The position numbers were made by a program, and so were the translations under genes. From positions 85,000 through 148,999 of the forward strand of contig JAQTTV010000005.1 in assembly GCA_028710565.1 (NCBI GenBank): a DNA stretch of 64,000 bases. Direction: 5' to 3'. Shown here in pieces: positions 47,610-57,082 of the stretch. This stretch comes from Gallionella sp. (GTDB lineage Bacteria > Pseudomonadota > Gammaproteobacteria > Burkholderiales > Gallionellaceae). The notes beneath the pieces are model-generated. The model saw only the letters and a list, made by a program, of their open reading frames with translations, was not told where the DNA came from and made no database searches. Position 1 is the first letter of the stretch, and every line of letters begins with the position of its first letter.

Positions 47610-48904
47610 GGCGTTCTTTACAGCGGCATCTTTCTCTGGTGCTGGGAAGTGCTGTTTTGCTCGCAGGGTTAGTCGCCACAGCAGCTTCCTTTAGTCTCGC
47701 GTATTCGGAAGCGAAGGAATTTCAGGACGACATGCTGCGACAGATCGCCCTGCTTTCACATGGAGAAAGTGCCGTTGCATCAACTTCGCAACAGTCGGAC
47801 CTGAATAATGACGGGATTACTGACCCTGAATCCCGCGTCACGATTTTTCATTTACCCGGCGATAGCGTACCCGCCTGGCTCAAACGCGATTTACCGCCCG
47901 GTCTGCACACGCTAGGCGCAGGAAATGAGCAGATGCGTGTCTTTGTGCATGACGGACACACGCAGACCATCGTTGTACAGCCCACCGATGCGCGCGATGA
48001 AATCGCAATCAACAGCGCGTTGCGCACTCTGATTCCCTTGCTGCTGTTGATGCCCGTTCTGGCATGGCTGATTGTGCGCATTGTCCGCAGCGAGCTTGCG
48101 CCGATCACTAATCTGTCCAAAAGTCTGGACGAACAGTCGGCGCATCACCCGCACCAGTTGCAAAGCGATGATCTGCCACAGGAAATAATCCCTTTTGTTG
48201 ACGCAATCAACCGGTTGCTGGAAAGGGGCAATCAGCTGATGGGGCAACAAAGACGTTTCATTGCCGATGCAGCACATGAATTGCGCAGCCCGCTTGCAGC
48301 ACTGTCAATTCAGGTGCAGAACCTGATGAACGCGGATTCGCTGCCGTCCATGCGCGAACGCGTGCCTCCACTCCGTGATGGTATCGAACGTGCGCGACAA
48401 CTGACCGAACAGTTGTTGAGTCTTGCCAGAACGCAAGCCGGATCAGAGGGTGAATCGATGGTCAACGTTTCGGCAATGGCGCGCGAACTGATCGCCGAAT
48501 ATCTGCCGCAGGCTGAAGTTAAGCACATCGATCTGGGGCTGGATGAAGTCGCGCCGCTTTCCCTGCGTGCTGAACCCGATGCGCTGCGGCTGATCCTCAG
48601 AAACGCACTGGAAAATGCCATGAAATACACGCATGAAGGCGGTGAAGTGACGCTCCGACTCCTGCATGACCATAATGACACCGTCATTGAAGTCGTCGAT
48701 AACGGCTCGGGGATTCCTGTCACGGAACGCGAGCGCGTGTTCAATCCGTTTTACCGAATACCAGGTACATCAGGTGATGGCAGCGGACTCGGGCTCGCGA
48801 TTGCCAGGGAAGCCGCAAACCGCTTGGGCGGCACAGTGAGCGTGCATGAGCGACAGGAAAGGAACGGCCTGGTGTTTCGTTACCGACAAGCTCGTAAATC
48901 ATAA
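47606..48904 (+). CDS. QseC-like sensor histidine kinase
   Basis: A 432-residue kinase with spans at about residues 10-33 and 142-161 around a periplasmic sensor of about 110 residues. The phosphoacceptor is His224 in FIADAAHELRSPL; the ATPase domain has NALENAMKYTHEGG, DNGSGIP and GDGSGLGLAIAREAA. The sensor contains DLNNDGITDPES (65-76), an EF-hand-like acidic loop that could bind a divalent metal. All kinase motifs are intact. Confidence 0.88.
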   Translation: MRRSLQRHLSLVLGSAVLLAGLVATAASFSLAYSEAKEFQDDMLRQIALLSHGESAVASTSQQSDLNNDGITDPESRVTIFHLPGDSVPAWLKRDLPPGLHTLGAGNEQMRVFVHDGHTQTIVVQPTDARDEIAINSALRTLIPLLLLMPVLAWLIVRIVRSELAPITNLSKSLDEQSAHHPHQLQSDDLPQEIIPFVDAINRLLERGNQLMGQQRRFIADAAHELRSPLAALSIQVQNLMNADSLPSMRERVPPLRDGIERARQLTEQLLSLARTQAGSEGESMVNVSAMARELIAEYLPQAEVKHIDLGLDEVAPLSLRAEPDALRLILRNALENAMKYTHEGGEVTLRLLHDHNDTVIEVVDNGSGIPVTERERVFNPFYRIPGTSGDGSGLGLAIAREAANRLGGTVSVHERQERNGLVFRYRQARKS

Positions 48905-48969
48905 TCGTGCCATAGCGTAAATCGGGTGTTTTATCGTGCAGTAACGAAAATTTGCAATAAGGGCTGTTC

Positions 48970-49389
48970 ATGTCTTGGAAAATATTTGCACTGGGTTCGG
49001 CATTTTTTGCGGGCCTAACCGCCATTTTTGGAAAACTGGGAGTCGAAGGACTGAACTCCAATCTGGCGACGCTGATACGGACGGCGATCATTTTTGCACT
49101 GACTGTTGGTATCGTGACCTTTCGCAGTGAGTGGCAGTTACCCCGGACATGGGAGCTGCGTCCGGTTGCGTTCCTTGTGTTATCCGGCATTGCAACTGGT
49201 TTTTCATGGCTATTTTATTATCGGGCATTGCAGCTGGCGCCAGCCTCCCAGGTGGCTCCCGTCGACAAGCTGAGCGTAGTCTTTGCTATCTTGCTTGGTG
49301 TTATATTTCTGGGCGAAGCGCTGACCGTCAGGCTTGCCATAGGTAGTGTGCTGATTATCTCCGGCGTGCTGTTCATCGCCTGGCCTTGA
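48970..49389 (+). CDS. Single-domain EamA-family membrane protein, 139 aa
   Basis: About five spans and one EamA repeat only, ending LGVIFLGEALTVRLAIGSVL followed by ISGVLFIAWP. Half-length members of this superfamily work as dimers. It lies 65 bases after the kinase gene on the same strand and may or may not be cotranscribed. Its substrate is unknown. Confidence 0.8.
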   Translation: MSWKIFALGSAFFAGLTAIFGKLGVEGLNSNLATLIRTAIIFALTVGIVTFRSEWQLPRTWELRPVAFLVLSGIATGFSWLFYYRALQLAPASQVAPVDKLSVVFAILLGVIFLGEALTVRLAIGSVLIISGVLFIAWP

Positions 49390-49470
49390 AATATATGCGT
49401 AATCACGCGCGGGTCGTCGAACACTGTCGGATGCAGAATATACACGGCGCGCTGAAACGATTCGTGACAG

Positions 49471-51228
49471 TTATTGCACGGGTTGAGCAAAATTGCCACT
49501 GCTCAAACTGATCGGACTTCGGCTTTTAAATTTGCTCAACATTCCGGCGCAATCTCCGCCGGGATAGCTATACGATGCAAAATATTTTTCCCAGTCAGAG
49601 GTTAATTCGGATACTTCTACGCTCGAAATTTTTCCGCTGCCGTCGGGGAACAACTTAATGCCGGTCAGCCAGAAATTATCATTCAGGTCTTCCAGAATAA
49701 AATAGGCGCCTGGATTGTTGGCGCTTAAATTTTCAGCATCCTTGTAGATAAAGCAACCTATTGTTTTTATGTCCTTGGCCGCCAACTTTTCAATACCCGG
49801 GTAGCGCTCCTTGACAAAAGGATCGCTGTTGGATGGTCCTTGCCAGGCTTGTATCTCCGGTGAAAATGAAACTTTAATATCGCGTCTGCCATTAAAACTA
49901 ACCAAGGCCTCCATACGATTCTCCCTGGCAATCAACGCCTTTCTAAAACTTGACAACGCGGGGCCCATCAAATCCCGCCAGACGCGATAGGGCTTGCCGA
50001 TCCCATCCTGTACATCGCCGATAACAAATTTCGGACTGGAAGTGCCATATATTTTCTCCAGAATCGTTTGTACGCCGGGCATCTGGGAAAAACAAGCCTG
50101 CACCACAGCCGGATTGCTATACCAACTGGCGCTCCCTTTGGATTCGTCAATGAATGATTTCATGACGATGGCCATATCCATATTGCTCAGGCCGATCTTT
50201 TTCAACTTGCCTAATCCGATGCTGCATGCACTGGTCAAGTCATGCCCTTCGGATCTGGCTACAGCTTGCAGCAGACTGGGAGAGCTGTCATTGAGAATCT
50301 GTAAAAAGTTATATTGACGGTTCGTCATCTGGTAATTCAATACATTTGAAGCGGAAATATTGTCCGGATTGGGCAGTTCGGCTGTCCCGGAAGAAGCCGG
50401 ATCAAACAATGAATTGGTGTAGTTAAACGAAAGTCTGACAGTGAATAAAACCGTTTTTTCAGTCTTGTTTTCTGTCTGCAACTGCTGAATCCGTTTTTCT
50501 GCCGTGCTGCCCAGAGTGCTTTCGGCTCTGTATACGGGAATTTCAATCGTGCGGATGCCGTTGCGCAGCTTCGTCCAGGACAATGAGAGCTGCGTTTTTG
50601 CGTTTACCATTCCCTGCATCAGCGTGTTGGTTCTGGTTTGCGCCTCAGACAAAACGGGATTGCCGACCGTTGCTGCAATTCCGCCAATCGCAGTGGCAGC
50701 TCCCCCGGAGACGACCATCGCGGCAGCGCCCAGCAATAGCTTTGCCGATCCGATGAAATCCTGATTGGAATCGCTCGAACTTTTGACATTCAGAACCAGA
50801 GATAAGTCTCCCGGATTGAATGTGGAAAATGCTCCGAGCAGTGCCAGTGGCACCACGTTAATGGGCAGCGTGCTCAGAGATGCACATTCGGCACCGTTAT
50901 CGCGCCCATCGAAGGCTGCAATGGGAATTTCGCTGTTGTCGAGCTTATTTTCAAAACCATTTGTCGTGATCGACAACACGAGTTGGGTTTTTTCGCCGCC
51001 CCAGAAGTTATGATTGGACAAAGGCACGCAACTGCTTGAGGGAATCACTTCGGACGTGATCGTTAAATAACCATCAAGACCGTGACCGTCATGCAACCAT
51101 TTGGGTGCGTCACTTGAGAGGTAGGCTGGCCTGCTGCCGGGAAAGAAAAAGGTCGATGCAAAACCAGCGCTGGCAACGCTCAGTGCGATGAGTAATAGCG
51201 ATGCGCGTTTAATGAGTTTTGTGACCAA
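49471..51228 (-). CDS. Large secreted protein of unknown family, 585 aa
   Basis: It has a signal peptide (residues about 1-24, ending GFA-S). The mature N-terminus reads FFFPGSRPAYLSSDAPKWLH and the rest is mixed alpha/beta with eight to nine scattered cysteines. A hydrophobic Gly/Ala-rich stretch (AKLLLGAAAMVVSGGAATAI, about residues 165-185) could be a membrane-inserting helix or a second anchor. No catalytic motif, repeat or domain is recognised. It is monocistronic: the next minus-strand gene to the left is far away. Base composition looks lower in GC than the phn and conjugation genes, hinting at separate origin. Confidence 0.75.
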   Translation of the reverse strand: MVTKLIKRASLLLIALSVASAGFASTFFFPGSRPAYLSSDAPKWLHDGHGLDGYLTITSEVIPSSSCVPLSNHNFWGGEKTQLVLSITTNGFENKLDNSEIPIAAFDGRDNGAECASLSTLPINVVPLALLGAFSTFNPGDLSLVLNVKSSSDSNQDFIGSAKLLLGAAAMVVSGGAATAIGGIAATVGNPVLSEAQTRTNTLMQGMVNAKTQLSLSWTKLRNGIRTIEIPVYRAESTLGSTAEKRIQQLQTENKTEKTVLFTVRLSFNYTNSLFDPASSGTAELPNPDNISASNVLNYQMTNRQYNFLQILNDSSPSLLQAVARSEGHDLTSACSIGLGKLKKIGLSNMDMAIVMKSFIDESKGSASWYSNPAVVQACFSQMPGVQTILEKIYGTSSPKFVIGDVQDGIGKPYRVWRDLMGPALSSFRKALIARENRMEALVSFNGRRDIKVSFSPEIQAWQGPSNSDPFVKERYPGIEKLAAKDIKTIGCFIYKDAENLSANNPGAYFILEDLNDNFWLTGIKLFPDGSGKISSVEVSELTSDWEKYFASYSYPGGDCAGMLSKFKSRSPISLSSGNFAQPVQ

Positions 51229-51278
51229 ACAGTCCCCCGTTATCCTGAAGCTAAAATGTGACCAAGCTATCTTTCTGG

Positions 51279-51575
51279 CTAAATTATTTCAAACGACAAC
51301 AGAACGGCACAAACGCCCAGTTCCAGCAGCCCCAGCATAAAAAACTGGTCGGCATATTTTTCCAGATTTGCCGACTTTACGCCACGCATGGATGCGTAGG
51401 AAAGTGCCGTGCTGATGGTAAATATCAGCGCATCAATGGCCAGAAATTTATCCAGCAGCGATCCCGCCTGCCCCAGATGCATCACCTTGACCAGTGAAAT
51501 CACGGTCAGGCAGACACCGACCAATTGAGCCGAAGTTGGCAGGATATGCTGAGATAAATCGTTACGTTCGGACAT
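51279..51575 (-). CDS. Small three-span membrane protein, 98 aa
   Basis: It starts at ATG 51575 (a TTG two codons earlier is also in frame). There are three hydrophobic segments (about residues 17-35, 43-61 and 75-96). It is upstream of the 585-residue secreted protein on the same strand, 50 bases apart, so it may be cotranscribed. The function is unknown. A 10-bp-arm stem-loop with one mismatch lies just upstream at 51601-51630. Confidence 0.5.
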   Translation of the reverse strand: MSERNDLSQHILPTSAQLVGVCLTVISLVKVMHLGQAGSLLDKFLAIDALIFTISTALSYASMRGVKSANLEKYADQFFMLGLLELGVCAVLLSFEII

Positions 51576-51764
51576 TTTCAAGTATCCATGAGGAAAAGTG
51601 CTCCCTGAACCGAAACATGAGTTCAGAGAGGCTGATTGCCGGGTCCACGCTCAATGTCATCTGGCGAAGATTGCGCAATCGGCACCATGAGGCAAGCAAG
51701 CCCTAAAAGAGTTCCATCTGTATCTGGCAGTCTGGCTCAACTGAGAAGTATAACTTTCTCTTAC

Positions 51765-52580
51765 TCAATGCAAGTTCTGTGACACAAATGAGGTGAATAT
51801 CCGGCCACATTCTATCCGGCCGACGATGCAGCTATTCTCGTGCGCTCCCCCTTCAATCAGCTCGATCGTCTTGGGCTGACGGGCTGCATCGAAAAGTTGT
51901 TGCCCCATCTGGTATGGAACGGTCTTATCCCACGTGCCGTGGATGATGAGAAGGGGAATTTTAAGCTGCGCCACCTTGGACAAGGAATCAAACCGTTCAT
52001 GGATCAGCATATCCGTCGGCAAGTCATAACTCATTGAGCTTGCGATGGCGGACATGCTGGTGAACGAAGATTCTTCAATAACTCCCGCCGCATCGGCGTG
52101 ATGCGTGGCCAGCTCAATGGCAATGGCGCCGCCCAGAGAGTGTCCATAAATGAAAATATGGCCGGGAGAAATGCCGCGCTGTTTTACCAGATAATTCCAT
52201 GCCGATTCCGCGTCTTCGTACACTTTGGCCTCAGTCGGCTTGCCGCCACTGCTTTTGCCATAACCGCGATAATCGATCATCAATACGTTATAGCCTTGTA
52301 CGTGCATCGTTCTCGCATATTCAAGATCGCGTGCGTGACCGACATTATTGTCATTGCCGTGAAAATAAAGCATCGTCGGGGCATCAACTTTTTCGGCGGG
52401 TATCCACCAGGAAAACAGCTTGCCGCTCTCGGTGCCGGAAGGAATATAAAATTCTTCTGCCTGAAGCCCTACCCGCACTGGCGTCGTTTGCAATGCAGTC
52501 GCGGGCTCGAAAATATAATCATTCTGATTTGACCAGATTGCAATGAATGCGCTCAGGAATGCGATTGCAATAATTCCCAT
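51765..52580 (-). CDS. Alpha/beta hydrolase with N-terminal anchor
   Basis: A 271-residue serine hydrolase from ATG 52580. The first 16 residues form a signal anchor, then a catalytic domain with oxyanion strand LYFHGNDNNVGHA, nucleophile elbow GHSLGG (Ser148), acid in HGTWDKTVPY and His in GGAHENS. It resembles the BEM46/YfhR-type periplasmic or membrane-bound hydrolases. The substrate is unknown. A longer frame upstream overlaps the next gene and is rejected. Confidence 0.83.
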   Translation of the reverse strand: MGIIAIAFLSAFIAIWSNQNDYIFEPATALQTTPVRVGLQAEEFYIPSGTESGKLFSWWIPAEKVDAPTMLYFHGNDNNVGHARDLEYARTMHVQGYNVLMIDYRGYGKSSGGKPTEAKVYEDAESAWNYLVKQRGISPGHIFIYGHSLGGAIAIELATHHADAAGVIEESSFTSMSAIASSMSYDLPTDMLIHERFDSLSKVAQLKIPLLIIHGTWDKTVPYQMGQQLFDAARQPKTIELIEGGAHENSCIVGRIECGRIFTSFVSQNLH

Positions 52581-52647
52581 TTTGATAACCTGTCGTTTCT
52601 TAAGATAACAAGAACGGCCCGAATGACGAGCTGTTCTTACGCATGGC

Positions 52648-52983
52648 TCAGCGACCTCCGCGCATTCCGCCACCTTGTCCTGCACCCATGCCGCCACCCT
52701 GGCCTCGGGCTGGCGGATTATCCGGGATGGTTGCACCTTTTTCCCTGGCTTTTTCCTTCATCTTCTCGTGATGCTCATTGCGTATTTCCTTGCGTTCCTC
52801 GGCAGAAGTCGCATTGCGCATTTTTGTGCGTTGCCCGTTTTGTTCTTCCGGCGTCATCAATTGTCTGCCGGTTGTCTGTTGAGTTTTGGTCTGATCCTGT
52901 ACTGCGACATCAGCTGCAAGCGCAACGCCGGATGAAACAAGTAAAGCACTGGTTAATACTGACAAAATTGTCTTCTTGAACAT
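52648..52983 (-). CDS. Small secreted protein with Gly/Arg-rich tail, 111 aa
   Basis: It starts at ATG 52983 (GGAGAT upstream). The signal peptide ends ALA-AD. The mature region has LMTPEEQNGQRTKMRNATSA then EERKEIRNEHHEKMKEKARE, a strongly charged helix, and a tail of Gly/Met/Arg ending GGGMRGGR. It shares layout with the products at 31149 and 31805. Together with the hydrolase gene 67 bases downstream it may form an operon. Confidence 0.6.
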   Translation of the reverse strand: MFKKTILSVLTSALLVSSGVALAADVAVQDQTKTQQTTGRQLMTPEEQNGQRTKMRNATSAEERKEIRNEHHEKMKEKAREKGATIPDNPPARGQGGGMGAGQGGGMRGGR

Positions 52984-53464
52984 TTTGATCTCCAATTAGA
53001 AAATGATAAAACGCTACATGAGAACTTCACTTCGACGCGAAGTGGGTATTGAATTGTTCAGATTATGTTTAATGCGTGTTTGACTGTACACCATTGATTA
53101 ATTGCGTTCCGTGATTTTTGTCACACAAGCTCATTCATTTATAAAATGATCAATTTGGACGTGCTGTGCTCAGTTCGGACTTTCCCCGCACTAGAATGAT
53201 GCCAACTACAATACTCACCTGACTGCATCCTGCAACAGATGGCCTTTGCGGATTGCCTTCCCGAACGGAATATCACGGCGATGGATTTGACTTTGTACAC
53301 CGCTATTTCATCAAGTCCCGCTCCCAACTACCCTAGTGGAATCAGTCTGACACTGGGGGGGGTACATGAACTTCGGTATATTCATCCGACTCTCGCACAT
53401 CCGGTAGCAACACACCTTAGATATGCATGGTTTGTTCTTGTTTTGCGTCATTAGCCGGGCGCTA
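52984..53464. other. Intergenic region, nothing recognised
   Basis: About 480 bases with no supported gene. A 71-codon frame at 53239-53454 has no signal peptide, no ribosome site and no recognised similarity. It probably holds the promoter of the small secreted protein on its left and debris on its right. Confidence 0.5.
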
Positions 53465-54497
53465 AGCAAATCAGTCTAAAACCGCTGTTCTCGCAGGATG
53501 GAAAAATACTCGATTCTCAGGCGGTAATGGCAGATAAACGGATCGATGTGATCTCCACCGTGATTCACAGCAACCTGACGGTAGAGGATTGGGCCGAACT
53601 GGAGTTGGCCTACACACCATCCTTCGGATCCGCCAAGGATCCATCAATATTGCCAGCTATGTGACCATCAACGTGCTAAACCAGTCCCACGAGCTGATTG
53701 AATGGCGTGAATTGCGTCGTAGTTTCGAAACAAGGAATGCCGGATTGCAATTCATCGACGTATGCGAGGCGGAAGAATACGAATTCGGCAGCATATCAAC
53801 CGTCCGCAATATCGACATCAACCGCCTGAGCGAACACATTAATGAACTGGATCGCAATGCACCCGTTATGCTGCTATGCCAGATAGGATAGCGTGGCTAT
53901 CTGGCCTACCGGATATTCAAACAGCACGGTTTTACTCATGTAAGGAACCTCTCTTGCGGTTATAAAACCTACTCCTGGGCGGTGGATAAGCAATCCAATT
54001 CTGATATTTTTGATTATGAAGACATCAAGCATCGCGATCCGGCTGGAATTGATGCCGAACGCAGCGGCAGCTGTACCATCAGTACTGCACTGATTGCGCC
54101 CGGCTGTCGGACTCCAACGTCCGGCCTAATCATGAAAACCTATAAGGCGATAAAGATACTTGATGCAAGAGAGCTGATGGAAGTCACCGTCTCTGACCCA
54201 GCTATTCGCGCCTGGTCCAAGAAGACCGGCAACGATGTGCTATCCATCAAAGCCGATAAGGGGCTAATCATTATCCTGCTGCGCAAAAACAAAATCGCAC
54301 CTGTCGCTGCACCGGCTGTAGCAAACCGCGACACCATTTTTGGGGCCTTGGAATCGATGGCGGGTTTAAATTGTGAGTGGCGGAATTCATTGGAAGTGCG
54401 CAATCAATCAGGTAAAACGATAAAATTGTGTGCTGGAGAATACATTTTCAGCATCGTTCTAAGGGCAGTAAAATCAGCTCAAAACAGGATTTATTGA
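53465..54497 (+). pseudogene. Decayed coenzyme A-disulfide reductase / rhodanese / TusA fusion
   Basis: Only the C-terminal half of a large multidomain protein survives. LTVEDWAELELAYTPSFGSA, the end of the FAD/NAD oxidoreductase, shifts frame near 53640. It continues with NIASYVTINVLNQSHELIEW, then a rhodanese remnant (FIDVCEAEEYEFGSI; LLCQIG). A TAG at 53889-53891 interrupts before RGYLAYRIFKQHGF. A TusA-like part with LMEVTVSDPAIRAWSKKTGN follows, then a tail unlike the family. The rhodanese Cys is present but the protein cannot be made whole. Confidence 0.75.
54377..54443 (+). repeat. 67-bp segment shared with 22203-22269
   Basis: It matches the sequence abutting the left end of the IS1380 element at 63 of 67 positions. 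Here it lies inside the tail of the decayed fusion gene, encoding WRNSLEVRNQSGKTIKLCAG-like residues. This shows that the two loci share a past rearrangement. Confidence 0.7.
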
Positions 54498-54800
54498 CCG
54501 ACGTACCGCACAGCGCTGATTAAGTGTTTGAGGTCACGATAAAAATTTTTGTGTGGACCAATGGTTTTCAGATATACCAGCGGCACACCCTCGTCGAGGG
54601 TGTAACCCAGCAAATAGAGCAGCCCCTAGCTGCGAAACTTGTAGACAAACAAGTCAGCCAGATCACCCTTTTTACGTTCGCCGATAGAAGGTTGTTTGGC
54701 AATCAGTTCGACCGCATTATCGACATCAGTCGCAACGTTGTCGTGCCATTTTTGTACTGCCGGGAAAATGGCCTCGTCTGCTCAACTGCGTAACTCATGC
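54490..54800 (-). pseudogene. RelE/ParE-type toxin remnant with in-frame stops
   Basis: On the minus strand the frame reads AIFPAVQKWHDNVATDVDNA, then GERKKGDLADLFVYKFRS, a TAG, and GLLYLLGYTLDEGVPLVYLK followed by GPHKNFYRDLKHLI. This is the order of a RelE/ParE-superfamily toxin of the kind paired with ParD-like antitoxins. The stop within the core and another before the start region make it non-functional. It is directly downstream of the antitoxin remnant. Confidence 0.7.
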
Positions 54801-55030
54801 ACGGCGACTGCGTGGCACAAAGGGGGTGGCTTGATCGCGCGGTTCTCGCATCGAGGTTAGTGATTCCGCCACAAAACTAACCGGCAGATCCGGATTGTCG
54901 AGTGACACACGACCAATCCCCCGCCCAATACTCAATCTGTCCGGCAATGGTGCGGTGTTCAATCTGCGCTTCGGTGCGCGCCTGCTCGTACAAAGTGTCA
55001 TCAATCCTGACCGGCATTTCCATCATCGCT
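54797..55030 (-). pseudogene. ParD-like antitoxin remnant, frameshifted
   Basis: It opens MMEMPVRIDDTLYEQARTEA and continues QIEHRTIAGQIEYWA, the PF11903-like ParD antitoxin N-terminus. Near 54910 an extra base in a G-run shifts the frame. The proper continuation IGRVSLDNPDLPVSFVAESL lies one frame over, ending at 54797. The pair is therefore dead as an addiction module. Confidence 0.7.
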
Positions 55031-55115
55031 CTCCCAATAATCTTTGCTACAAAAGTAGCAATATTGTAGTGCTAACGGAGTGAATAGAGCAACACGCGTC
55101 TCCCCCATCCGGATT

Positions 55116-55520
55116 TCAGTTATGTCCACCCATAATTTTTGACATTTCCCCCAAATCCATCCCTTCTGTCGGCGGCATTCCGTTTTGGCATAGATTCAGC
55201 TCGTAGTTCAGCGCAAAGTCGGTTTTCGCCCCCGATTTTGTTGGCGTATTAGGCTGAATCAACTTAACCGCAAGGCGACTACATCCCTCCTGTTTGAACC
55301 GCTTGAGCGTTGATACCTCAGCTCTGAGCGGATCGGATGCGCCTGTTGCCGTGTGAATGGCATCCGCTTCTTTACCCTCCACGATTCCACGGGCTTTGCC
55401 ATCTGGCGCACTCAATGCCTGCATAAGCAATGCCTTGACGCTGTAGCTCGCCGCTGCGCTTGCCGTAGTTGAAAAAAGGCTAACTACAGTGATGGCGATG
55501 ATGTGTTTGGGTGTAATCAT
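55116..55520 (-). CDS. Secreted protein at the end of the transfer operon, 134 aa
   Basis: It has a signal peptide ending ASA-A. The mature protein is soluble with two cysteines (KQEGCSRLAV and LNLCQNG). It overlaps the TraN-like gene by four bases, so it belongs to the conjugation operon. Position suggests a periplasmic accessory of mating-pair formation. The family is not recognised. Confidence 0.65.
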   Translation of the reverse strand: MITPKHIIAITVVSLFSTTASAAASYSVKALLMQALSAPDGKARGIVEGKEADAIHTATGASDPLRAEVSTLKRFKQEGCSRLAVKLIQPNTPTKSGAKTDFALNYELNLCQNGMPPTEGMDLGEMSKIMGGHN

Positions 55521-57082
55521 TGACGACCTCGTGTGTAGTAGTTGTTGAGCTTGCGCTGCATGGCAGCGGTGCTATCGGTATTGATCGCTGACGTATTCGG
55601 CATATGAACATTAGCCATGATCTCGGCGATAAATTCCGACAGATCAATTCGAGAAAAGTCCAATGCCACAAATTGGTCAGGCGTAAAACCGGAGCAATCG
55701 GTTGCCGGACGGCCTATTTGTGCACCGCCAGCCGTGTTGATAATCCTGGCCAAACGGGAATTGAAGCAGCAATAAGTTTCCGTTTTCTGCAAACAAATAC
55801 CGACAATCGGAATCTCGACTGAGCAAAAACTGCCAGTGAAACGACACAAGTTCTGCCCTTTTTTCAGGGCGAGCATTTTTTCTGGTGGGTCGCAGGATGC
55901 TATTTCCACGATGATCATAATTGCCACTTGGATTGCTAATGTGGTTGGATCGAATGCAAGAACAAAACCGCCAGAAGCAGACCATGAGGCCGTAAAACCG
56001 TACATTGAAAAGGAGGGGCTGAAGGGCCCACTTGTAAGTGATCCAATCGGAGTTGAGGCAAGCGCTGAGTCAATTCCACGTATGACATAAGAGTTGTCGA
56101 ACATCATGTCGTACATATAGCTGCTGCCAGCTTTCAGCACTTGACCACCTGCGCTCATCGCGGAACTCATGATGCTTGAATTATTCATCCCCCCGCCACC
56201 CCCGCTTCCCTTGCAGCAATTGAACAAACCAAACAGCGTGTTGGTGCAACTACTGCCTTGCCCGCTGAAGATTTTCATACTGCCATCCATGTAATTGCCT
56301 GCCTGCCGCATTGCCTCCATCATGGCGGCTGTTTGCGCCATATCGGCATCTGGCACATGTCCGGTGTTGAAACAGTTTCCCCCCATGCAATATTGGTTGC
56401 CGGCGCAATCCGCAACAGTGGAGGTGCTCGCGGGTGTTTTTATGCAACTGTAGGTTTTTTCAAAGAGCGTGCAAGCGCTTGTATTTGGGTTTGTCGCGAT
56501 ACATCTCCTTGGCCCAACCATTGTGCAACCACGAACCATCAGATCAGAGCAGGAGGTTGCTGGCGCACTCATGCAGGTGTACTCGTCTTGCCACACCGCA
56601 GTCGGCGTGCCGGTTGTAACTTGCTTGTGTGAAACGATGCTACAAGATGGGTTGTCTGCATAAGTTGCGCAAACAGGATGTATTGCGGTATCCGCGACCA
56701 GTGTGTGTGACGAATTGATAATCGTGGTTGTGGTCGGCACAGGTAAACTTGAAGAGCCGCATCTATAGGTATTGCGCCAGGTGTCGCACGGCGCGGTCGG
56801 TGTTGGCCCTAGCACAGCGCACACAGAATCAGTCTGCCAACAGCCGCGCACTTGGCTAATGCCCCTGCAATAATCTACCGAATTAGGCTTCATGCACTTG
56901 TAGGTGTCGTCGTATTGCCAGCAAGTCTTGTTGATTGCAGGATCGGTCAGACACACCTGTACGCCAGATACCGTCTTGCATGGGGTGGAATCAACACAAA
57001 CCGAACCCGTTTTAACGCAAGAAGCTGCAATGGATGCGCCAGCAAAAAACAAAGAAACAGTCAGGAAAAGTAAGCGAATCAT
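55517..57082 (-). CDS. traN: TraN-like mating-pair stabilisation protein (cysteine-rich)
   Basis: A 521-residue protein with a signal peptide (MIRLLFLTVSLFFAGASIAA) and an exceptionally Cys-rich mature region. Repeats such as CWQYDDTYKC, CDTWRNTYRC and CTLFEKTYSC pair cysteines, and a C-terminal CSVEIPIVGICLQKTETYCC segment is typical of the TraN family. TraN is an outer-membrane adhesin that stabilises donor-recipient contact. ATG 57082 overlaps the stop of the preceding gene (ATGA). It is shorter than many TraN proteins; the preceding 396-residue protein may provide the missing part. Confidence 0.8.
   Translation of the reverse strand: MIRLLFLTVSLFFAGASIAASCVKTGSVCVDSTPCKTVSGVQVCLTDPAINKTCWQYDDTYKCMKPNSVDYCRGISQVRGCWQTDSVCAVLGPTPTAPCDTWRNTYRCGSSSLPVPTTTTIINSSHTLVADTAIHPVCATYADNPSCSIVSHKQVTTGTPTAVWQDEYTCMSAPATSCSDLMVRGCTMVGPRRCIATNPNTSACTLFEKTYSCIKTPASTSTVADCAGNQYCMGGNCFNTGHVPDADMAQTAAMMEAMRQAGNYMDGSMKIFSGQGSSCTNTLFGLFNCCKGSGGGGGMNNSSIMSSAMSAGGQVLKAGSSYMYDMMFDNSYVIRGIDSALASTPIGSLTSGPFSPSFSMYGFTASWSASGGFVLAFDPTTLAIQVAIMIIVEIASCDPPEKMLALKKGQNLCRFTGSFCSVEIPIVGICLQKTETYCCFNSRLARIINTAGGAQIGRPATDCSGFTPDQFVALDFSRIDLSEFIAEIMANVHMPNTSAINTDSTAAMQRKLNNYYTRGRQ

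Noticed and set aside
53239..53454. 71-codon plus-strand frame
   Set aside because: No ribosome site, no recognised domain and no coupling to a neighbour.
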